Positions 35,981-46,117 are shown, counted from the first letter of the stretch. The stretch: DNA of 64,000 nt from Methylobacterium sp. (GCF_019745455.1 NZ_JAIETD010000049.1:1-64000); one strand, 5' to 3'. Numbers and translations: made by a program. The notes: generated by a model from the letters alone, not told the origin.

Positions 35981-38900
35981 ATGACCGATTCCAGCCCCGC
36001 CCGCGACTACTCGCAGACCCTGTTCCTGCCAAAGACCGAGTTCCCGATGAGGGCCGGCCTGCCGACGCGCGAGCCGCTGTTGCTGGAGCGATGGGCCGCC
36101 ACCGGACTCTACGGACAGATCCGGGCGAAGGCGGCGGGCGCCCCGAAATTCGTGCTCCATGACGGGCCGCCCTACGCCAACGGCAACATCCATATCGGCA
36201 CGGCGCTCAACAAGATCCTCAAGGACGTCATCGTCCGCTCCCAGGGCGCCCTCGGGTTCGACGCCAACTACGTGCCCGGCTGGGACTGCCACGGCCTGCC
36301 CATCGAGTGGAAGATCGAGGAGCAGTACCGCGCCAAGGGCCGCAACAAGGACGAGGTGCCGGTCATCGAGTTCCGCCAGGAATGCCGAACCTTCGCCGGC
36401 CATTGGCTCGACGTGCAGCGCGAGGAGTTCAAGCGCCTCGGCGTCACCGGCGACTGGGACCACCCCTACGCGACGATGAGCTTCCCGGCCGAGGCGACCA
36501 TCGCGCGCGAGCTCATGACCTTCGCGATGACCGGCCAGCTCTATCGCGGCTCGAAGCCGGTGATGTGGTCGGTGGTCGAGAAGACCGCGCTCGCCGAGGC
36601 CGAGGTCGAGTACGAGGACCATGTCTCCGACACGATCTTCGCGGCATTTCCGGTCGCGAAAGTGAAAGGCCTTAAGGAGATTGTGGGTGGCCCTCCAACG
36701 GAGACCTCTGCGGATTACTTCGCAGAGGTCGATGATCTACGGCGGGACTTGAAGGCTTCAAGGGTCGTTATCTGGACCACCACGCCTTGGACCATGCCGG
36801 GCAACCGTGCGGTCGCTTATTCGAAGCGCGTCGCTTACGGGCTCTACCGGGTTACCGCTTCCGCTGAGGGGAACTGGGCGAAGGTCGGTGACACCTACGT
36901 CCTAGCCGACAGTCTAGCGGCAAGCGTTTTCGGCGCGGCCCGCGTCGAGGGGTTCGCACGGGTTCGGGACGTTTCGACGGCCGCGCTTGCGGTCCTCACT
37001 GTAGCTCATCCTCTCGCCGGCCAATTCGGGGGTGGCTACGACTTCGAGGTTCCCCTCCTTGAAGGCGACCATGTCACCGACGAGGCCGGCACCGGGTTCG
37101 TGCACACCGCGCCCGGCCACGGGCGCGAAGATTTTGATATTTGGATGACGTACAGTCGTCGCCTGAGTGCGCGCGGGATAGAGACCCGCATCCCCTACAC
37201 GGTCGATGCCGACGGCGCCCTCACCGAGGAAGCGCCCGGCTTCACCGGCAAGCGGGTGCTCACCGACAAGGGCGAGAAGGGCGATGCCAACAAGGCCGTG
37301 ATCGCGGCCCTTCAGGAGGCCGGCACCTTGGTGGCGCGCGGCACGCTCAAGCACAGCTATCCCCATTCCTGGCGCTCGAAGAAGCCCGTCATCTTCCGCA
37401 ACACGCCGCAATGGTTCATCGCGCTCGACAAGCCCGTCGCTTCCCTCGACGGCCGGACTCTCCGTGACGTCGCGCTGAAAGCCATCGACGACACCCAGTG
37501 GGTGCCGCCGCAAGGAAAGAACCGCATCAACGGCATGGTGGCGAACCGCCCCGATTGGGTTGTCTCGCGCCAGCGCGCCTGGGGCGTGCCGATCACGGTC
37601 TTCGTGAAGCGCGGCACCAGCGAAGTCCTGCGCGACGAGGCCGTGAACACCCGCATCGCCGCGGCCTTCGAGGCCGAAGGGGCGGATGCCTGGTTCACGG
37701 ATGCCGACGGCGCCCGCTTCCTCGCGCCTGACTACGATCCGGCGGAATACGAGAAGGTGACGGACGTCCTCGACGTCTGGTTCGATTCCGGCTCGACCCA
37801 CGCCTTCGTCCTCGACGATCCGGCCCAGTTCCCGGGTCTTTCCGGCGTGAAGCGCAGGCGCGACGGCGGCGCCGACCAGGTGATGTATCTCGAAGGCTCC
37901 GACCAGCATCGCGGCTGGTTCCAGTCCTCGCTGCTCGAATCCTCCGGCACGCGGGGACGGGCGCCCTACGACATCGTCCTGACCCACGGCTTCGTCCTCG
38001 ACCCCAAGGGGCTGAAGATGTCGAAGTCCAAGGGCAACGTCGTCGCGCCCCAGAGCGTGATCAAGGATTCGGGCGCCGACATCCTGCGCCTGTGGGTGGC
38101 CGCCTCGGACTACACCGACGACCTCAGGATCGGGCCGGAGATCATCAAGACCTTCGCCGAGACCTACCGCAAGCTGCGCAACTCCCTTCGCTGGATGCTC
38201 GGTTCGCTCGCGCATTTCGAGCCCGGCCACGAGGTGCCCCACGGTGAACTCCCCGAGTTGGAACGCCTGATCCTGCATCGACTCGCCGAGCTCGACGGCG
38301 AGATCCGCGAGGCGTTTCGCACCTTCGACACGAAGCGCGTCGTGGCGCTCCTCAACGGCTTCATGACGGGCGATCTCTCGGCCTTCTATTTCGACGTGCG
38401 CAAGGACGCGCTCTACTGCGATCCGATCTCGTCGCCCGTGCGCCGCGCCGCCCTGCAGGTCATCGACGAGACCTTCCGTCGGGTCACGATCTGGCTGGCG
38501 CCGGTGCTTGCCTTCACGGCGGAGGAGGCCTGGCTCGACCGCTACCCGTCGGAGGACGGCTCGGTTCACCTCCAGACCTTGCCGGAGACGCCGGCCTCCT
38601 GGCGCGACGAGGCGCTGGCCGCTCGCTGGCAGAAGATCCGCAAGGTGCGCCGCGTCGTCACCGGTGCGCTCGAGATCGAGCGCGCGGCCAAGCGCATCGG
38701 CGCGAGCCTGGAAGCGGCGCCCGTGGTCCATGTGTCCGATGCCGACCTGCGCACGGCGCTGGACGGCGTCGATTTCGCCGAGATCTGCATCACCTCCGGC
38801 ATCCGCATCGAGGCGGGGGAGGGGCCCGGCGAGGCCTTCCGCCTCGAAGACGTCCGCGGGGTCGCGGTGGTCCCGGCCCTGGCCGAGGGCCGGAAATGTG

Positions 38901-39022
38901 CCCGCTCCTGGCGGGTCAGCCCCGAGGTCGGAACCGATCCGGATTACCCCGACGTGACGCCCCGCGACGCCCAGGCCCTGCGAGAATGGGATGCGCAGCA
39001 TGGCGGGGTAAGCGCCGCGTGA
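35981..39022 (+). CDS. ileS: Isoleucine--tRNA ligase
   Basis: This 1013-aa class I synthetase has [20 protein letters not shown] with the HIGH motif at residues 71-74 and KMSKSKGN at 679-686. The CP1 editing domain lies between ([15 protein letters not shown] and [12 protein letters not shown] are its hallmarks). It charges tRNA-Ile and removes mischarged valine. I chose ATG 35981; an in-frame ATG at 35918 adds no homologous sequence. Codons between about 36655 and 37165, covering the editing domain, are visibly less GC-rich than the rest of the gene. Confidence 0.96.
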   Translation: MTDSSPARDYSQTLFLPKTEFPMRAGLPTREPLLLERWAATGLYGQIRAKAAGAPKFVLHDGPPYANGNIHIGTALNKILKDVIVRSQGALGFDANYVPGWDCHGLPIEWKIEEQYRAKGRNKDEVPVIEFRQECRTFAGHWLDVQREEFKRLGVTGDWDHPYATMSFPAEATIARELMTFAMTGQLYRGSKPVMWSVVEKTALAEAEVEYEDHVSDTIFAAFPVAKVKGLKEIVGGPPTETSADYFAEVDDLRRDLKASRVVIWTTTPWTMPGNRAVAYSKRVAYGLYRVTASAEGNWAKVGDTYVLADSLAASVFGAARVEGFARVRDVSTAALAVLTVAHPLAGQFGGGYDFEVPLLEGDHVTDEAGTGFVHTAPGHGREDFDIWMTYSRRLSARGIETRIPYTVDADGALTEEAPGFTGKRVLTDKGEKGDANKAVIAALQEAGTLVARGTLKHSYPHSWRSKKPVIFRNTPQWFIALDKPVASLDGRTLRDVALKAIDDTQWVPPQGKNRINGMVANRPDWVVSRQRAWGVPITVFVKRGTSEVLRDEAVNTRIAAAFEAEGADAWFTDADGARFLAPDYDPAEYEKVTDVLDVWFDSGSTHAFVLDDPAQFPGLSGVKRRRDGGADQVMYLEGSDQHRGWFQSSLLESSGTRGRAPYDIVLTHGFVLDPKGLKMSKSKGNVVAPQSVIKDSGADILRLWVAASDYTDDLRIGPEIIKTFAETYRKLRNSLRWMLGSLAHFEPGHEVPHGELPELERLILHRLAELDGEIREAFRTFDTKRVVALLNGFMTGDLSAFYFDVRKDALYCDPISSPVRRAALQVIDETFRRVTIWLAPVLAFTAEEAWLDRYPSEDGSVHLQTLPETPASWRDEALAARWQKIRKVRRVVTGALEIERAAKRIGASLEAAPVVHVSDADLRTALDGVDFAEICITSGIRIEAGEGPGEAFRLEDVRGVAVVPALAEGRKCARSWRVSPEVGTDPDYPDVTPRDAQALREWDAQHGGVSAA

Positions 39023-39091
39023 GGCGCGGGTCCCTTCCCTACAAGGAGGAGGAGAGTCGGACGAGAACTCCGACGGTTTCACGAGCATTCC

Positions 39092-39123
39092 TACACGTGT
39101 ATCGTTGACAATCTTTGCCAACG
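39092..39123. promoter_or_regulatory. Candidate ParD operator and promoter
   Basis: Two palindromes sit 31-62 bp before parD. TACACGTGTA at 39092-39101 is perfect. The second has 9-bp arms CGTTGACAA (39103-39111) and TTGCCAACG (39115-39123) that match 8 of 9 around TCT. The second covers a good -35 hexamer TTGACA (39105-39110). Ribbon-helix-helix antitoxins usually autorepress at such repeats, so this is the likely operator. Confidence 0.5.
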
Positions 39124-39153
39124 TCTGACAGGCTCCGCGTGAGAGGTTCAGCG

Positions 39154-39405
39154 ATGGCGACCATGAACGTGTCCCTGCCCGACCCGATGAAGGAGTGGGT
39201 CGAAGCCCGCGCCCGCACCGGCCGGTACAGCAACGCGAGCGATTACGTGCGCGACCTGATCCGCCGGGACCAGGAGCGCGCCGACCGGATCGCGGACCTG
39301 CAGAAGCTGGTGACCGAGGGCTTCGAGAGCGGCGTGAGCGGCCGGTCGAGGGACGAGATCGCCCGGCTGTCGAGAGAGATGGCAGCCTCCTCCCGACGGG
39401 CATGA
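39154..39405 (+). CDS. parD: ParD-type antitoxin (ribbon-helix-helix)
   Basis: This 83-aa protein opens with the beta strand MATMNVSLPDPMKEWVEAR and the helix pair GRYSNASDYVRDLIRRDQE, the RHH DNA-binding fold of ParD/CopG antitoxins. The C-terminal half is charged and would wrap the toxin. GAGAGG precedes the ATG at 39154. Its stop overlaps the start of the ParE-type toxin (ATGA). The pair sits between ileS and lspA. Confidence 0.9.
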   Translation: MATMNVSLPDPMKEWVEARARTGRYSNASDYVRDLIRRDQERADRIADLQKLVTEGFESGVSGRSRDEIARLSREMAASSRRA

Positions 39406-39692
39406 CGTGGCGGACCACCCATCGGGCGGACCTCGACATCGCTGGCATCTATGTTCACGGCGAAGCGACGTTCGGCGTCGGCCAAGCCGAACGGTACCAG
39501 AACGGTCTGTTCGAGGCCTTCGATATGCTGACGGAGAACCCGCGGCTCGCCCATGAGCGCACGGAAATCACCCCGCCGGTCCGCCTCCATCCCTATGGCG
39601 TCCACGTCATCGTCTACGCGCTTGAGGACGCAGGAATCCTGATCGTACGCGTTCTACACGGCAGGCAGGATTGGGAGCGCTGGCTGTCATGA
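39402..39692 (+). CDS. parE: ParE/RelE-fold toxin
   Basis: This 96-aa protein has the ParE pattern: [16 protein letters not shown] at the N-terminal helix hairpin, [11 protein letters not shown], then [17 protein letters not shown] and the C-terminal strand [17 protein letters not shown]. ParE toxins poison DNA gyrase, and some relatives cleave mRNA. The start overlaps the parD stop and its own stop overlaps the lspA start, so translation of lspA may be coupled to the toxin. Confidence 0.9.
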   Translation: MTWRTTHRADLDIAGIYVHGEATFGVGQAERYQNGLFEAFDMLTENPRLAHERTEITPPVRLHPYGVHVIVYALEDAGILIVRVLHGRQDWERWLS

Positions 39693-40180
39693 CCCCCTTC
39701 CGCCTCGGCCTCGCGGCCCTCCTCGCCACCCTCGCCTTCGACCAGGCCTCGAAGCTCTGGCTCTATTTCGGCACCGACCTCATCCTGACCCAGCCCTGGC
39801 GTCTCGGTCCCTATGCCGACCTCATCGTGGTCTGGAACCGGGGCATCTCCTACGGGCTGTTCCAGCAGGACGGTGGTTTCGGCCGCTGGCTGCTCGTCGG
39901 CATTTCCATCGTGGCGGCTTCTGCGCTGATCGTCTGGATGCAGCGGGCCGGGTCGCGGATTCTCGGCCTTGCCCTCGGCCTCGTGGCCGGTGGGGCGATC
40001 GGCAACGCGATCGACCGGGCTGCCTACGGTGCCGTCTTCGACTTCATCCACCTGCATGTCGGCGACTGGTCCTGGTACGTCTTCAACGTCGCCGACGCGG
40101 CGATCGTCGCGGGCGTCGTCGGCCTCGTCCTCGACAGTCTCAAGCCCGCTCGCGTGATGGAGAAACCTCCGAACGTGTGA
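39689..40180 (+). CDS. lspA: Lipoprotein signal peptidase II
   Basis: This 163-aa inner-membrane aspartic protease has four TM segments. The catalytic Asp pair is in [16 protein letters not shown] (about residue 111) and [12 protein letters not shown] (about 134), with the early motif FDQASKLW. It cleaves prolipoprotein signal peptides after lipid attachment. lspA normally follows ileS directly; here a toxin-antitoxin pair separates them. The ATG overlaps the parE stop. Confidence 0.95.
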   Translation: MTPFRLGLAALLATLAFDQASKLWLYFGTDLILTQPWRLGPYADLIVVWNRGISYGLFQQDGGFGRWLLVGISIVAASALIVWMQRAGSRILGLALGLVAGGAIGNAIDRAAYGAVFDFIHLHVGDWSWYVFNVADAAIVAGVVGLVLDSLKPARVMEKPPNV

Positions 40181-40357
40181 TCCATAAACCACAGCGCGGA
40201 TTCATCGCCGCCCCAGGGTGGTGCGGTGCGGTCAAGGCGCCATACCTTCGCCTGAAACCCGGATCAGGCCGTGGAAGCCGGATCAGGAATGCGCGAGAAC
40301 GCGACTGAGCGGCCCCCGATGACGGGGGGCGCGGACCGGACGGGATGGTGGGGTGAC

Positions 40358-41008
40358 ATGGCCGGGCATCGCAGGTTCCTTCTCAGCATCGGCCTGATCG
40401 GCCTGTCTCTCCCGGCTCCCGCGAAGGCCGAGCAGGGTGTGTTCCTGCGCGATGCCCTCACGAACATGGGCCTCGTCGAGGCTGAGCGCCCACCGATCAC
40501 CTATCGCGAACGCGCTCCGCTGGTGATGCCGCCCAAGCTCGACGCCAAGGCCGTGGCGCTGCCGCCGCCCCGCTCGGTCGAGGCCTCGCCGCAATGGCCG
40601 AAGGACCCCGAGATCGTTCAGCGCGAGCGGGCGGCGGTCGAGGCGAGGAAACCGATCGTGCGCGGCGCGCAGGGGCGCATGGACGACAACAACATGACCC
40701 TCTCCATCGACGAGATGCGGGCCGGCCGCCGCGCCGGGGCGCAGATCCCGACGGAGAACACCTACAAGCCCGGCGACAACAAGGACTCGTTCTGGTCCAA
40801 CCCGTTCAGCTTCATGACCGGCGGGCCGGAGAAGACCGAGCCGGTCGACGTCGCTCCGACTCGCGACGTCTTGACTCAGCCTCCGACCGATTACCGCCGG
40901 CCGCCTTCCAAGATCGCCCGGTCCAACGGCGATCCGATCAACAATCCGAGCCGCGAGCGCGAGGAAGCGGATCCCGGCGCCTATATTCGCGGTCAGAGCC
41001 GCTACTGA
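40358..41008 (+). CDS. Secreted Pro-rich protein, unknown, upstream of M16 peptidases
   Basis: This protein of about 216 aa has a signal peptide (MAGHRRFLLSIGLIGLSL, cleaved near PAKAEQ). The mature part is Pro-, Arg- and Asn-rich with no obvious fold. Conserved-looking stretches are PPITYRERAPLVMPPKLDA and NKDSFWSNPFSFMTGGPEK. The ATG at 40358 has GGTGGGG upstream. In related genomes a protein of this kind often sits between lspA and the M16 peptidase genes, suggesting an envelope role. The function is unknown. Confidence 0.75.
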   Translation: MAGHRRFLLSIGLIGLSLPAPAKAEQGVFLRDALTNMGLVEAERPPITYRERAPLVMPPKLDAKAVALPPPRSVEASPQWPKDPEIVQRERAAVEARKPIVRGAQGRMDDNNMTLSIDEMRAGRRAGAQIPTENTYKPGDNKDSFWSNPFSFMTGGPEKTEPVDVAPTRDVLTQPPTDYRRPPSKIARSNGDPINNPSREREEADPGAYIRGQSRY

Positions 41009-41098
41009 TTTCCTGACCTGTTGCCGGCGCGAGACGGGCGCCGGTACGGGATTTGCCCCGATGAGGCGCCCTTCGGGTGGTGCCGAGGGGCGTCTGCC

Positions 41099-42535
41099 AT
41101 GCATCCGGCCCGTCTGGCGCCGCATGCCAAGGGATCTTCCATGCATCTGTTCCGGAAGGACACGCCCGCCCTGTTTCCGAGGCCCTCGCATCCCAGCGCG
41201 GGACGGGTCGAGGCTGCTCCGTTCGGGCGGTCCGAGGCGGGCGGTCCGGAGGTCGGCGCCTTCACGCTGGATAACGGCCTCGAGGTCGTCGTGGTGCCCG
41301 ATCACCGCGCGCCCGTCGTCACCCACATGATCTGGTACCGCAACGGGTCGGCGGATGATCCGCTCGGCCAGTCGGGCATCGCCCACTTCCTCGAACACCT
41401 GATGTTCAAGGGCACCGAGAAGCATCCGATCGGCGACTTCTCGAAAGCCGTCTCGGGCCTCGGCGGCCAGGAGAACGCCTTTACCAGCTACGACTACACC
41501 GCCTATTTCCAGCGCGTCGCCCGCGACCATCTCGGCACGATGATGGAGTTCGAGGCCGACCGCATGACCGGCCTCGTGCTCGAGGATGCCGTGGTGGGAC
41601 CGGAGCGCGACGTCGTGCTCGAGGAGCGCCGCATGCGGGTCGAGACCGATCCCTCGGCCCAGCTCTCCGAGGCGATGGCGGCCTCGCTTTTCGTCCACCA
41701 CCCCTACGGCATCCCGATCATCGGCTGGATGCACGAGATCGAGGAGCTGAACCGCACCCACGCCCTCGATTACTACAAGCGCTTCTACACCCCCGAGAAT
41801 GCGATCCTGGTGGTGGCCGGCGACGTGACCGCGGATGAAGTCCGGCGCCTCGCCGATGCCAGCTATGGCCGCGTCACCCCGCAGGGGTCCCGTCCGGTCC
41901 GGATGCGGGCCCGCGAGCCGGAGCCCAAGGCCCTGCGCCGCATCGCGGTGGCCGACCCGAAGGTCGAGCAGCCGACCCTCCAACGGCTCTACCTGACACC
42001 GTCCTGCATCACCGCCCGCGACGGCGACTGCCATGCCCTCGAATTGCTTGCCGAGGTCCTGGGCGGCGGCTCGACCTCCTACCTCTATCGCCAACTCGTC
42101 ATGGAGCAGGGCGTCGCGGTGAATGCCGGCGCCTGGTACATGGGCTCGGCGATCGACGACACCCGCTTCTCGGTCTACGCGATCCCGGCCGAGGGGGTCA
42201 GCCTGGAGCGGCTCGAGGAGGCGGTCGACCGCACCCTGCGCCGGGCGCCATCCGAGGCTCTCAGCGCCGAGGCGATCGAGCGGGCCAAGACCCGCCTCGT
42301 CGCCGAGACGGTCTACTCCTCGGATAGCCAGTCCTCCCTCGCCCGCATCTATGGATCGGCCCTCGCCATCGGCGAGACGATCGAGGAAGTGCGGCGTTGG
42401 CCATCCGATATCGAGGGCGTGACGCGCGAGCGGCTCGTCGCCGTGGCCGAGCGCTACCTCGTGCCGGCCCGCTCCGTCACCGGCCATCTCACCAAGGCCC
42501 GCGATCCCGACGCCGCCCTGATCTCCGGGCTCTGA
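41099..42535 (+). CDS. M16 family zinc peptidase (catalytic subunit)
   Basis: This protein of about 478 aa has the inverted zinc motif HFLEHLMF (HxxEH) and the third ligand Glu some 75 residues on in ERDVVLEERRM. The N-terminal M16 half is followed by the second half-domain (about residues 200-440). It pairs with the next gene product, which lacks the zinc site, as in other bacterial PqqL/processing-peptidase-like heterodimers. GAGGGG precedes ATG 41099; ATG 41141 is an alternative. No clear signal peptide was seen. Confidence 0.9.
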   Translation: MHPARLAPHAKGSSMHLFRKDTPALFPRPSHPSAGRVEAAPFGRSEAGGPEVGAFTLDNGLEVVVVPDHRAPVVTHMIWYRNGSADDPLGQSGIAHFLEHLMFKGTEKHPIGDFSKAVSGLGGQENAFTSYDYTAYFQRVARDHLGTMMEFEADRMTGLVLEDAVVGPERDVVLEERRMRVETDPSAQLSEAMAASLFVHHPYGIPIIGWMHEIEELNRTHALDYYKRFYTPENAILVVAGDVTADEVRRLADASYGRVTPQGSRPVRMRAREPEPKALRRIAVADPKVEQPTLQRLYLTPSCITARDGDCHALELLAEVLGGGSTSYLYRQLVMEQGVAVNAGAWYMGSAIDDTRFSVYAIPAEGVSLERLEEAVDRTLRRAPSEALSAEAIERAKTRLVAETVYSSDSQSSLARIYGSALAIGETIEEVRRWPSDIEGVTRERLVAVAERYLVPARSVTGHLTKARDPDAALISGL

Positions 42536-42603
42536 GGATAGCGCGACCGACATCCCGGCTGCGGCCCCGAGCCGCGCCCCCGACGAGACACAACGAGGTT
42601 CCC

Positions 42604-43896
42604 ATGAACTCAGTCCAGGTCGAGCTGGCCGATACGAGCAGCGCCACGTCGCCGACGATGGCCCTGCCGGTTCCCACCGCTCCCGGCATCGAAGCCTGGC
42701 ACGTGGAATCCCCTGTCGTGCCGCTGATCGCGCTCTCCTTCGCCTTCGAGGGCGGCGCGGCGCAGGACCCCGAGGGCAAGGCCGGCGTCGCGCAGATGCT
42801 GGCCCGGCTCCTCGACGAAGGCGCGGGCGACCTCGTCTCCGACGCGTTCCAAGAGCGTCTGGCGGCGCGTGCGATCGAGATGAGCTTTCATGCCGGCCCC
42901 GACGCCATCGGCGGTTCGCTCAAGATGCTGGTCAAGCATGCGGACGAGGCGATCGACCTGCTGGCCCTGGCGCTGGCCAAGCCCCGCTTCGATCCGGACG
43001 CGATCGAACGCGTGCGCGGCCAGACTCTGGCGGGCCTGCGCTACCAGCAGAACGATCCGGGCGTCATGGCCTCGCGCCGCTTCTTCAGGGAAGGCTTTGC
43101 CGGCCATCCGTATTCCCGGCCGTCATCTGGCACCGTGGAGAGCGTGGCCGCTATCACCCGCGACGACCTCGTGGCGATGCATCGGCAGATCATCGGCCGC
43201 GGCGGCCTCAAGGTCGCGGCCGTGGGTGCCATCGATGCCGCCCGCCTCGCCGATGCCCTGAACCGCGCCTTCGGCACCCTCGACGAGGCGGGGCCGCTCA
43301 AGGTCGTGCCGCAGGTCCAGGTGCAGGATCTCGGCCGCCGCGTCGTGGTCGATCTCGACGTGCCGCAATCAGTGATCCGCTTCGGCATGGGTGGCGTGGC
43401 CTGGCGCGACCCCGACTTCATCCCGGCCTATGTCCTCAACCACATCTTCGGCGGCGGCTCCTTCACGTCCCGCCTGTTCCAGGAAGTCCGCGAGAAGCGG
43501 GGCCTCGCCTATTCGGTCGGCACCTCGCTTGTCAGCCACCGGGCCAGCGCGATGACCTGGGGCTACACCGCGACGAAGAACGAGCGCGTCGCCGAGGCGA
43601 TGACGGTGATCTCCGAGGAACTGCAGCGCCTCATCGCCGAAGGCCCCACGGACGACGAGCTGCAGAAGGCCAAGGACTATCTCACCGGCTCCTACGCCCT
43701 CGGCTTCGACACCTCGACCAAGATCGCCCACCAACTCGTGCAGATCGCCTTCGAGGGTCTTGGCATGGACTATATCGGCCGCCGCAACAGGCTGGTCGCC
43801 GAGGTGACCCAGGCCGATATCCGCCGCGCCGCCGCCCGCACTGTCGCGGATGGACGGATGCTCGTGGTCGCCGCCGGCCGGCCGACGGATTTCTGA
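42604..43896 (+). CDS. M16 family peptidase-like protein (non-catalytic subunit)
   Basis: This 430-aa protein shares the M16 fold but has no HxxEH at the expected place (around FAFEGGAAQDPEGKAGVAQM). It carries the conserved R/Y pair in SRLFQEVREKRGLAYSVG that completes the active site of the partner subunit in trans. It lies 68 bp after the catalytic subunit in the same operon. Its substrate is unknown; possible targets are peptides in the envelope. Confidence 0.88.
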   Translation: MNSVQVELADTSSATSPTMALPVPTAPGIEAWHVESPVVPLIALSFAFEGGAAQDPEGKAGVAQMLARLLDEGAGDLVSDAFQERLAARAIEMSFHAGPDAIGGSLKMLVKHADEAIDLLALALAKPRFDPDAIERVRGQTLAGLRYQQNDPGVMASRRFFREGFAGHPYSRPSSGTVESVAAITRDDLVAMHRQIIGRGGLKVAAVGAIDAARLADALNRAFGTLDEAGPLKVVPQVQVQDLGRRVVVDLDVPQSVIRFGMGGVAWRDPDFIPAYVLNHIFGGGSFTSRLFQEVREKRGLAYSVGTSLVSHRASAMTWGYTATKNERVAEAMTVISEELQRLIAEGPTDDELQKAKDYLTGSYALGFDTSTKIAHQLVQIAFEGLGMDYIGRRNRLVAEVTQADIRRAAARTVADGRMLVVAAGRPTDF

Positions 43897-43982
43897 GGTC
43901 GGCCGAAGCCGGAACGGCGGGGGTCTTGCTTGCTCCCCGACGATCCTTCGACTCCGACCTTGCCAAGGGAACTCGAGCCCGC

Positions 43983-44570
43983 ATGAAGACCGCCTCGCGC
44001 CTGCTGATCGCCCTGGCTGCCGCCCTCGCGGCGGGGCCAGCCCTGGCCCATTCCGGCCACGGTGATGCGCACGGTCTCGCGCACGGGTTCCTGCATCCGC
44101 TGATGGGCCTCGACCACGTGCTCGCCATGGTCGGCGTCGGCCTCGTGGCCGCTAAGATCGGCGGACGGGGAATCGTGCTGGTCCCGCTCGCCTTCCTGGG
44201 CATGATGGTGGTGGGCGGCATCCTCGGCGCCACGGGGTATGGGTTGCCCTTCGTCGAGATCGGCATCGCGCTCTCCGTGCTGGGTGTCGGCCTCGCGCTG
44301 GTCTCTGCGCTTTCTCCCCCCCTTCTCGTCGCGACGGCTGCGGTCGGTCTTTTCGCCGTGTTCCACGGCCAGGCTCACGGCACCGAGATGCCTGAGACCG
44401 CTTCGGGGCTGATCTACGGTCTCGGTTTTGTCGCGGCGACGGCTCTCCTCCATGCCGCCGGCCTCGCACTCGGGCTTGGCTTCAGGCGGATGACCTCCGA
44501 CCCTGCCTTGCGCCTGACCGGAGCCGGCTTTGCCGTGGCCGGGCTCGGCCTCCTCGCCGGCGCCGTCTGA
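43983..44570 (+). CDS. HupE/UreJ family membrane protein
   Basis: This 195-aa protein has a signal peptide followed by a His-rich segment (HSGHGDAHGLAHGFLHPLMG) and then HVLAMVGVGLVAAK and five more hydrophobic helices. HupE/UreJ proteins import nickel for hydrogenase or urease, and the N-terminal His cluster fits metal capture. No hydrogenase or urease genes are in the window. It is transcribed after the M16 pair and may be expressed from its own promoter. Confidence 0.88.
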   Translation: MKTASRLLIALAAALAAGPALAHSGHGDAHGLAHGFLHPLMGLDHVLAMVGVGLVAAKIGGRGIVLVPLAFLGMMVVGGILGATGYGLPFVEIGIALSVLGVGLALVSALSPPLLVATAAVGLFAVFHGQAHGTEMPETASGLIYGLGFVAATALLHAAGLALGLGFRRMTSDPALRLTGAGFAVAGLGLLAGAV

Positions 44571-44669
44571 ATCAGGCGCAAGGGTGATGTGACGCCGGCT
44601 CGGCTTGACGCAGCGCCACCACCTGCCAAAAGACCACCACGAAAAAGCAGAGGTTCTGATCGGTCGGCG

Positions 44670-45443
44670 ATGAGCAAGTTCAACGAAGAGCGCGTCCTCT
44701 CCGTGCACCACTGGACGGACACGCTGTTCTCGTTCCGCACGACGCGGGACCCCTCGTTCCGCTTCCGCAACGGCGAGTTCGTCATGATCGGCCTCGAGAT
44801 CGAGGGTCGTCCGCTCCTGCGCGCGTACTCGGTGGTCTCGGCCAATTACGAGGAGGAACTCGAGTTCTTCTCGATCAAGGTGCCGAACGGTCCGCTGACG
44901 AGCAAGCTGCAGCACCTCAAGGTCGGCGACCCCATCATCGTCGGCAAGAAGCCCACCGGCACGCTCGTGCTCGACAACCTGCTGCCGGGCAAGCACCTCT
45001 ATCTGCTCGGCACCGGCACCGGGCTCGCCCCTTTCATGTCGATCATCAAGGACCCGGAGACCTACGACCGCTTCGAGAAGGTGGTTCTGGTCCATGGCTG
45101 CCGGCAGGTCTCGGAACTCGCCTACGGCGATACGATCACGCAGGACCTGCCCAACCACGAGTTCCTGGGCGAGACCATCGCGGCGCAGCTCATCTACTAC
45201 CCGACCGTGACCCGAGAGCCCTTCCGCAACAGCGGCCGCATCACCGACCTGATGACCTCGGGCAAGCTGTTCGACGATATCGGCCTGTCGGCGATGTCGA
45301 TCGAGAACGACCGCTTCATGCTCTGCGGCTCGCCCGACATGATCCGCGACACCCGCGAACTCCTCACCGGCCTCGGCTACGAGGAAGGCAACCACGGCGA
45401 GGGTGGCCATTACGTCATCGAGAAGGCCTTCGTCGAGAAGTGA
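44670..45443 (+). CDS. fpr: Ferredoxin--NADP+ reductase
   Basis: This 257-aa flavoenzyme has the FAD-binding motif RAYSVVSANYEEELEFFS (RxYS), the GTGTGLAPFMS pyrophosphate loop and LCGSPDMI for the NADP side. It ends in an extended C-terminal segment (HVIEKAFVEK-type tail) as in the bacterial subclass IA enzymes. It passes electrons between NADPH and ferredoxin or flavodoxin, often under oxidative stress. Its TGA overlaps the bioD GTG. Confidence 0.93.
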   Translation: MSKFNEERVLSVHHWTDTLFSFRTTRDPSFRFRNGEFVMIGLEIEGRPLLRAYSVVSANYEEELEFFSIKVPNGPLTSKLQHLKVGDPIIVGKKPTGTLVLDNLLPGKHLYLLGTGTGLAPFMSIIKDPETYDRFEKVVLVHGCRQVSELAYGDTITQDLPNHEFLGETIAAQLIYYPTVTREPFRNSGRITDLMTSGKLFDDIGLSAMSIENDRFMLCGSPDMIRDTRELLTGLGYEEGNHGEGGHYVIEKAFVEK

Positions 45444-46117
45444 GCGGACGCGCCGTCTTCGTCGCCGGAGCCGGCACCGAGATCGGCAAGACCTACGTCA
45501 CCGCGGCTCTGACGCGGCGGCTGTCCGAACAGGGCCGCGACGTCATCGCGCTGAAGCCCCTGGCGAGCGGCGTGCCGCCCCTCGACGATCCCGCCTTCAT
45601 CGAGAGCGATACGGCGATCCTGCTCGCTGCCCAGGATCTCGCCGTCACGTCGGAGACGGTCGAGGCCTGCTCGCCGTGGCGGTTCTCCGCGGCGCTTGCA
45701 CCCGACCTCTCCGCCGCGCGCGAAGGCCGGGTTCTCCGCCTCGACGATCTCGTCGCCTGGTGCCGCCACCGGATGGCCGAGGCCCCGGACGGGACGATCG
45801 TCCTGATCGAGGGCGTCGGTGGGCTGATGAGCCCCGTCACCGACGGCGAGACCGGGCTGGACTGGCTGAAGGCCCTCGACATCCCGGCGCTCCTCGTCAC
45901 CGGCTCCTATCTCGGCGCGATCAGCCACACGCTGACGGCCGTGGAGACCATGCGCCACCACGGCGTGCCGCTCGTCGGCGTCGTCCTTTGCGAGAGCCTC
46001 GGCGCGCCGACCCCGCCGGAGATGGTGGCTGCCGCGATCGCCCGGCGAATCCCGGTTCCGGTCGAGATCATCGCGCGTGGTGGTCCTTGCCCCGCCCCCG
46101 TCGCGGCGCTGATCTGA
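45440..46117 (+). CDS. bioD: Dethiobiotin synthase
   Basis: This 225-aa P-loop ATPase has GAGTEIGKTYV (Walker A-like, residues 10-20), the KPLASG substrate motif near residue 39 and IEGVGGLMSP. It uses ATP and CO2 to form the ureido ring of dethiobiotin. It starts with GTG overlapping the fpr stop (GTGA). Other biotin genes (bioA, bioB, bioF) are not in the window; NADPH-flavodoxin/ferredoxin reductase also supports BioB, so the pairing with fpr may be functional. Confidence 0.93.
   Translation: MSGRAVFVAGAGTEIGKTYVTAALTRRLSEQGRDVIALKPLASGVPPLDDPAFIESDTAILLAAQDLAVTSETVEACSPWRFSAALAPDLSAAREGRVLRLDDLVAWCRHRMAEAPDGTIVLIEGVGGLMSPVTDGETGLDWLKALDIPALLVTGSYLGAISHTLTAVETMRHHGVPLVGVVLCESLGAPTPPEMVAAAIARRIPVPVEIIARGGPCPAPVAALI

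Noticed and set aside
42604..43896. Second M16 gene as a broken peptidase
   Set aside because: Loss of HxxEH is the normal state of the partner subunit; the frame is intact and the R/Y motif is conserved.
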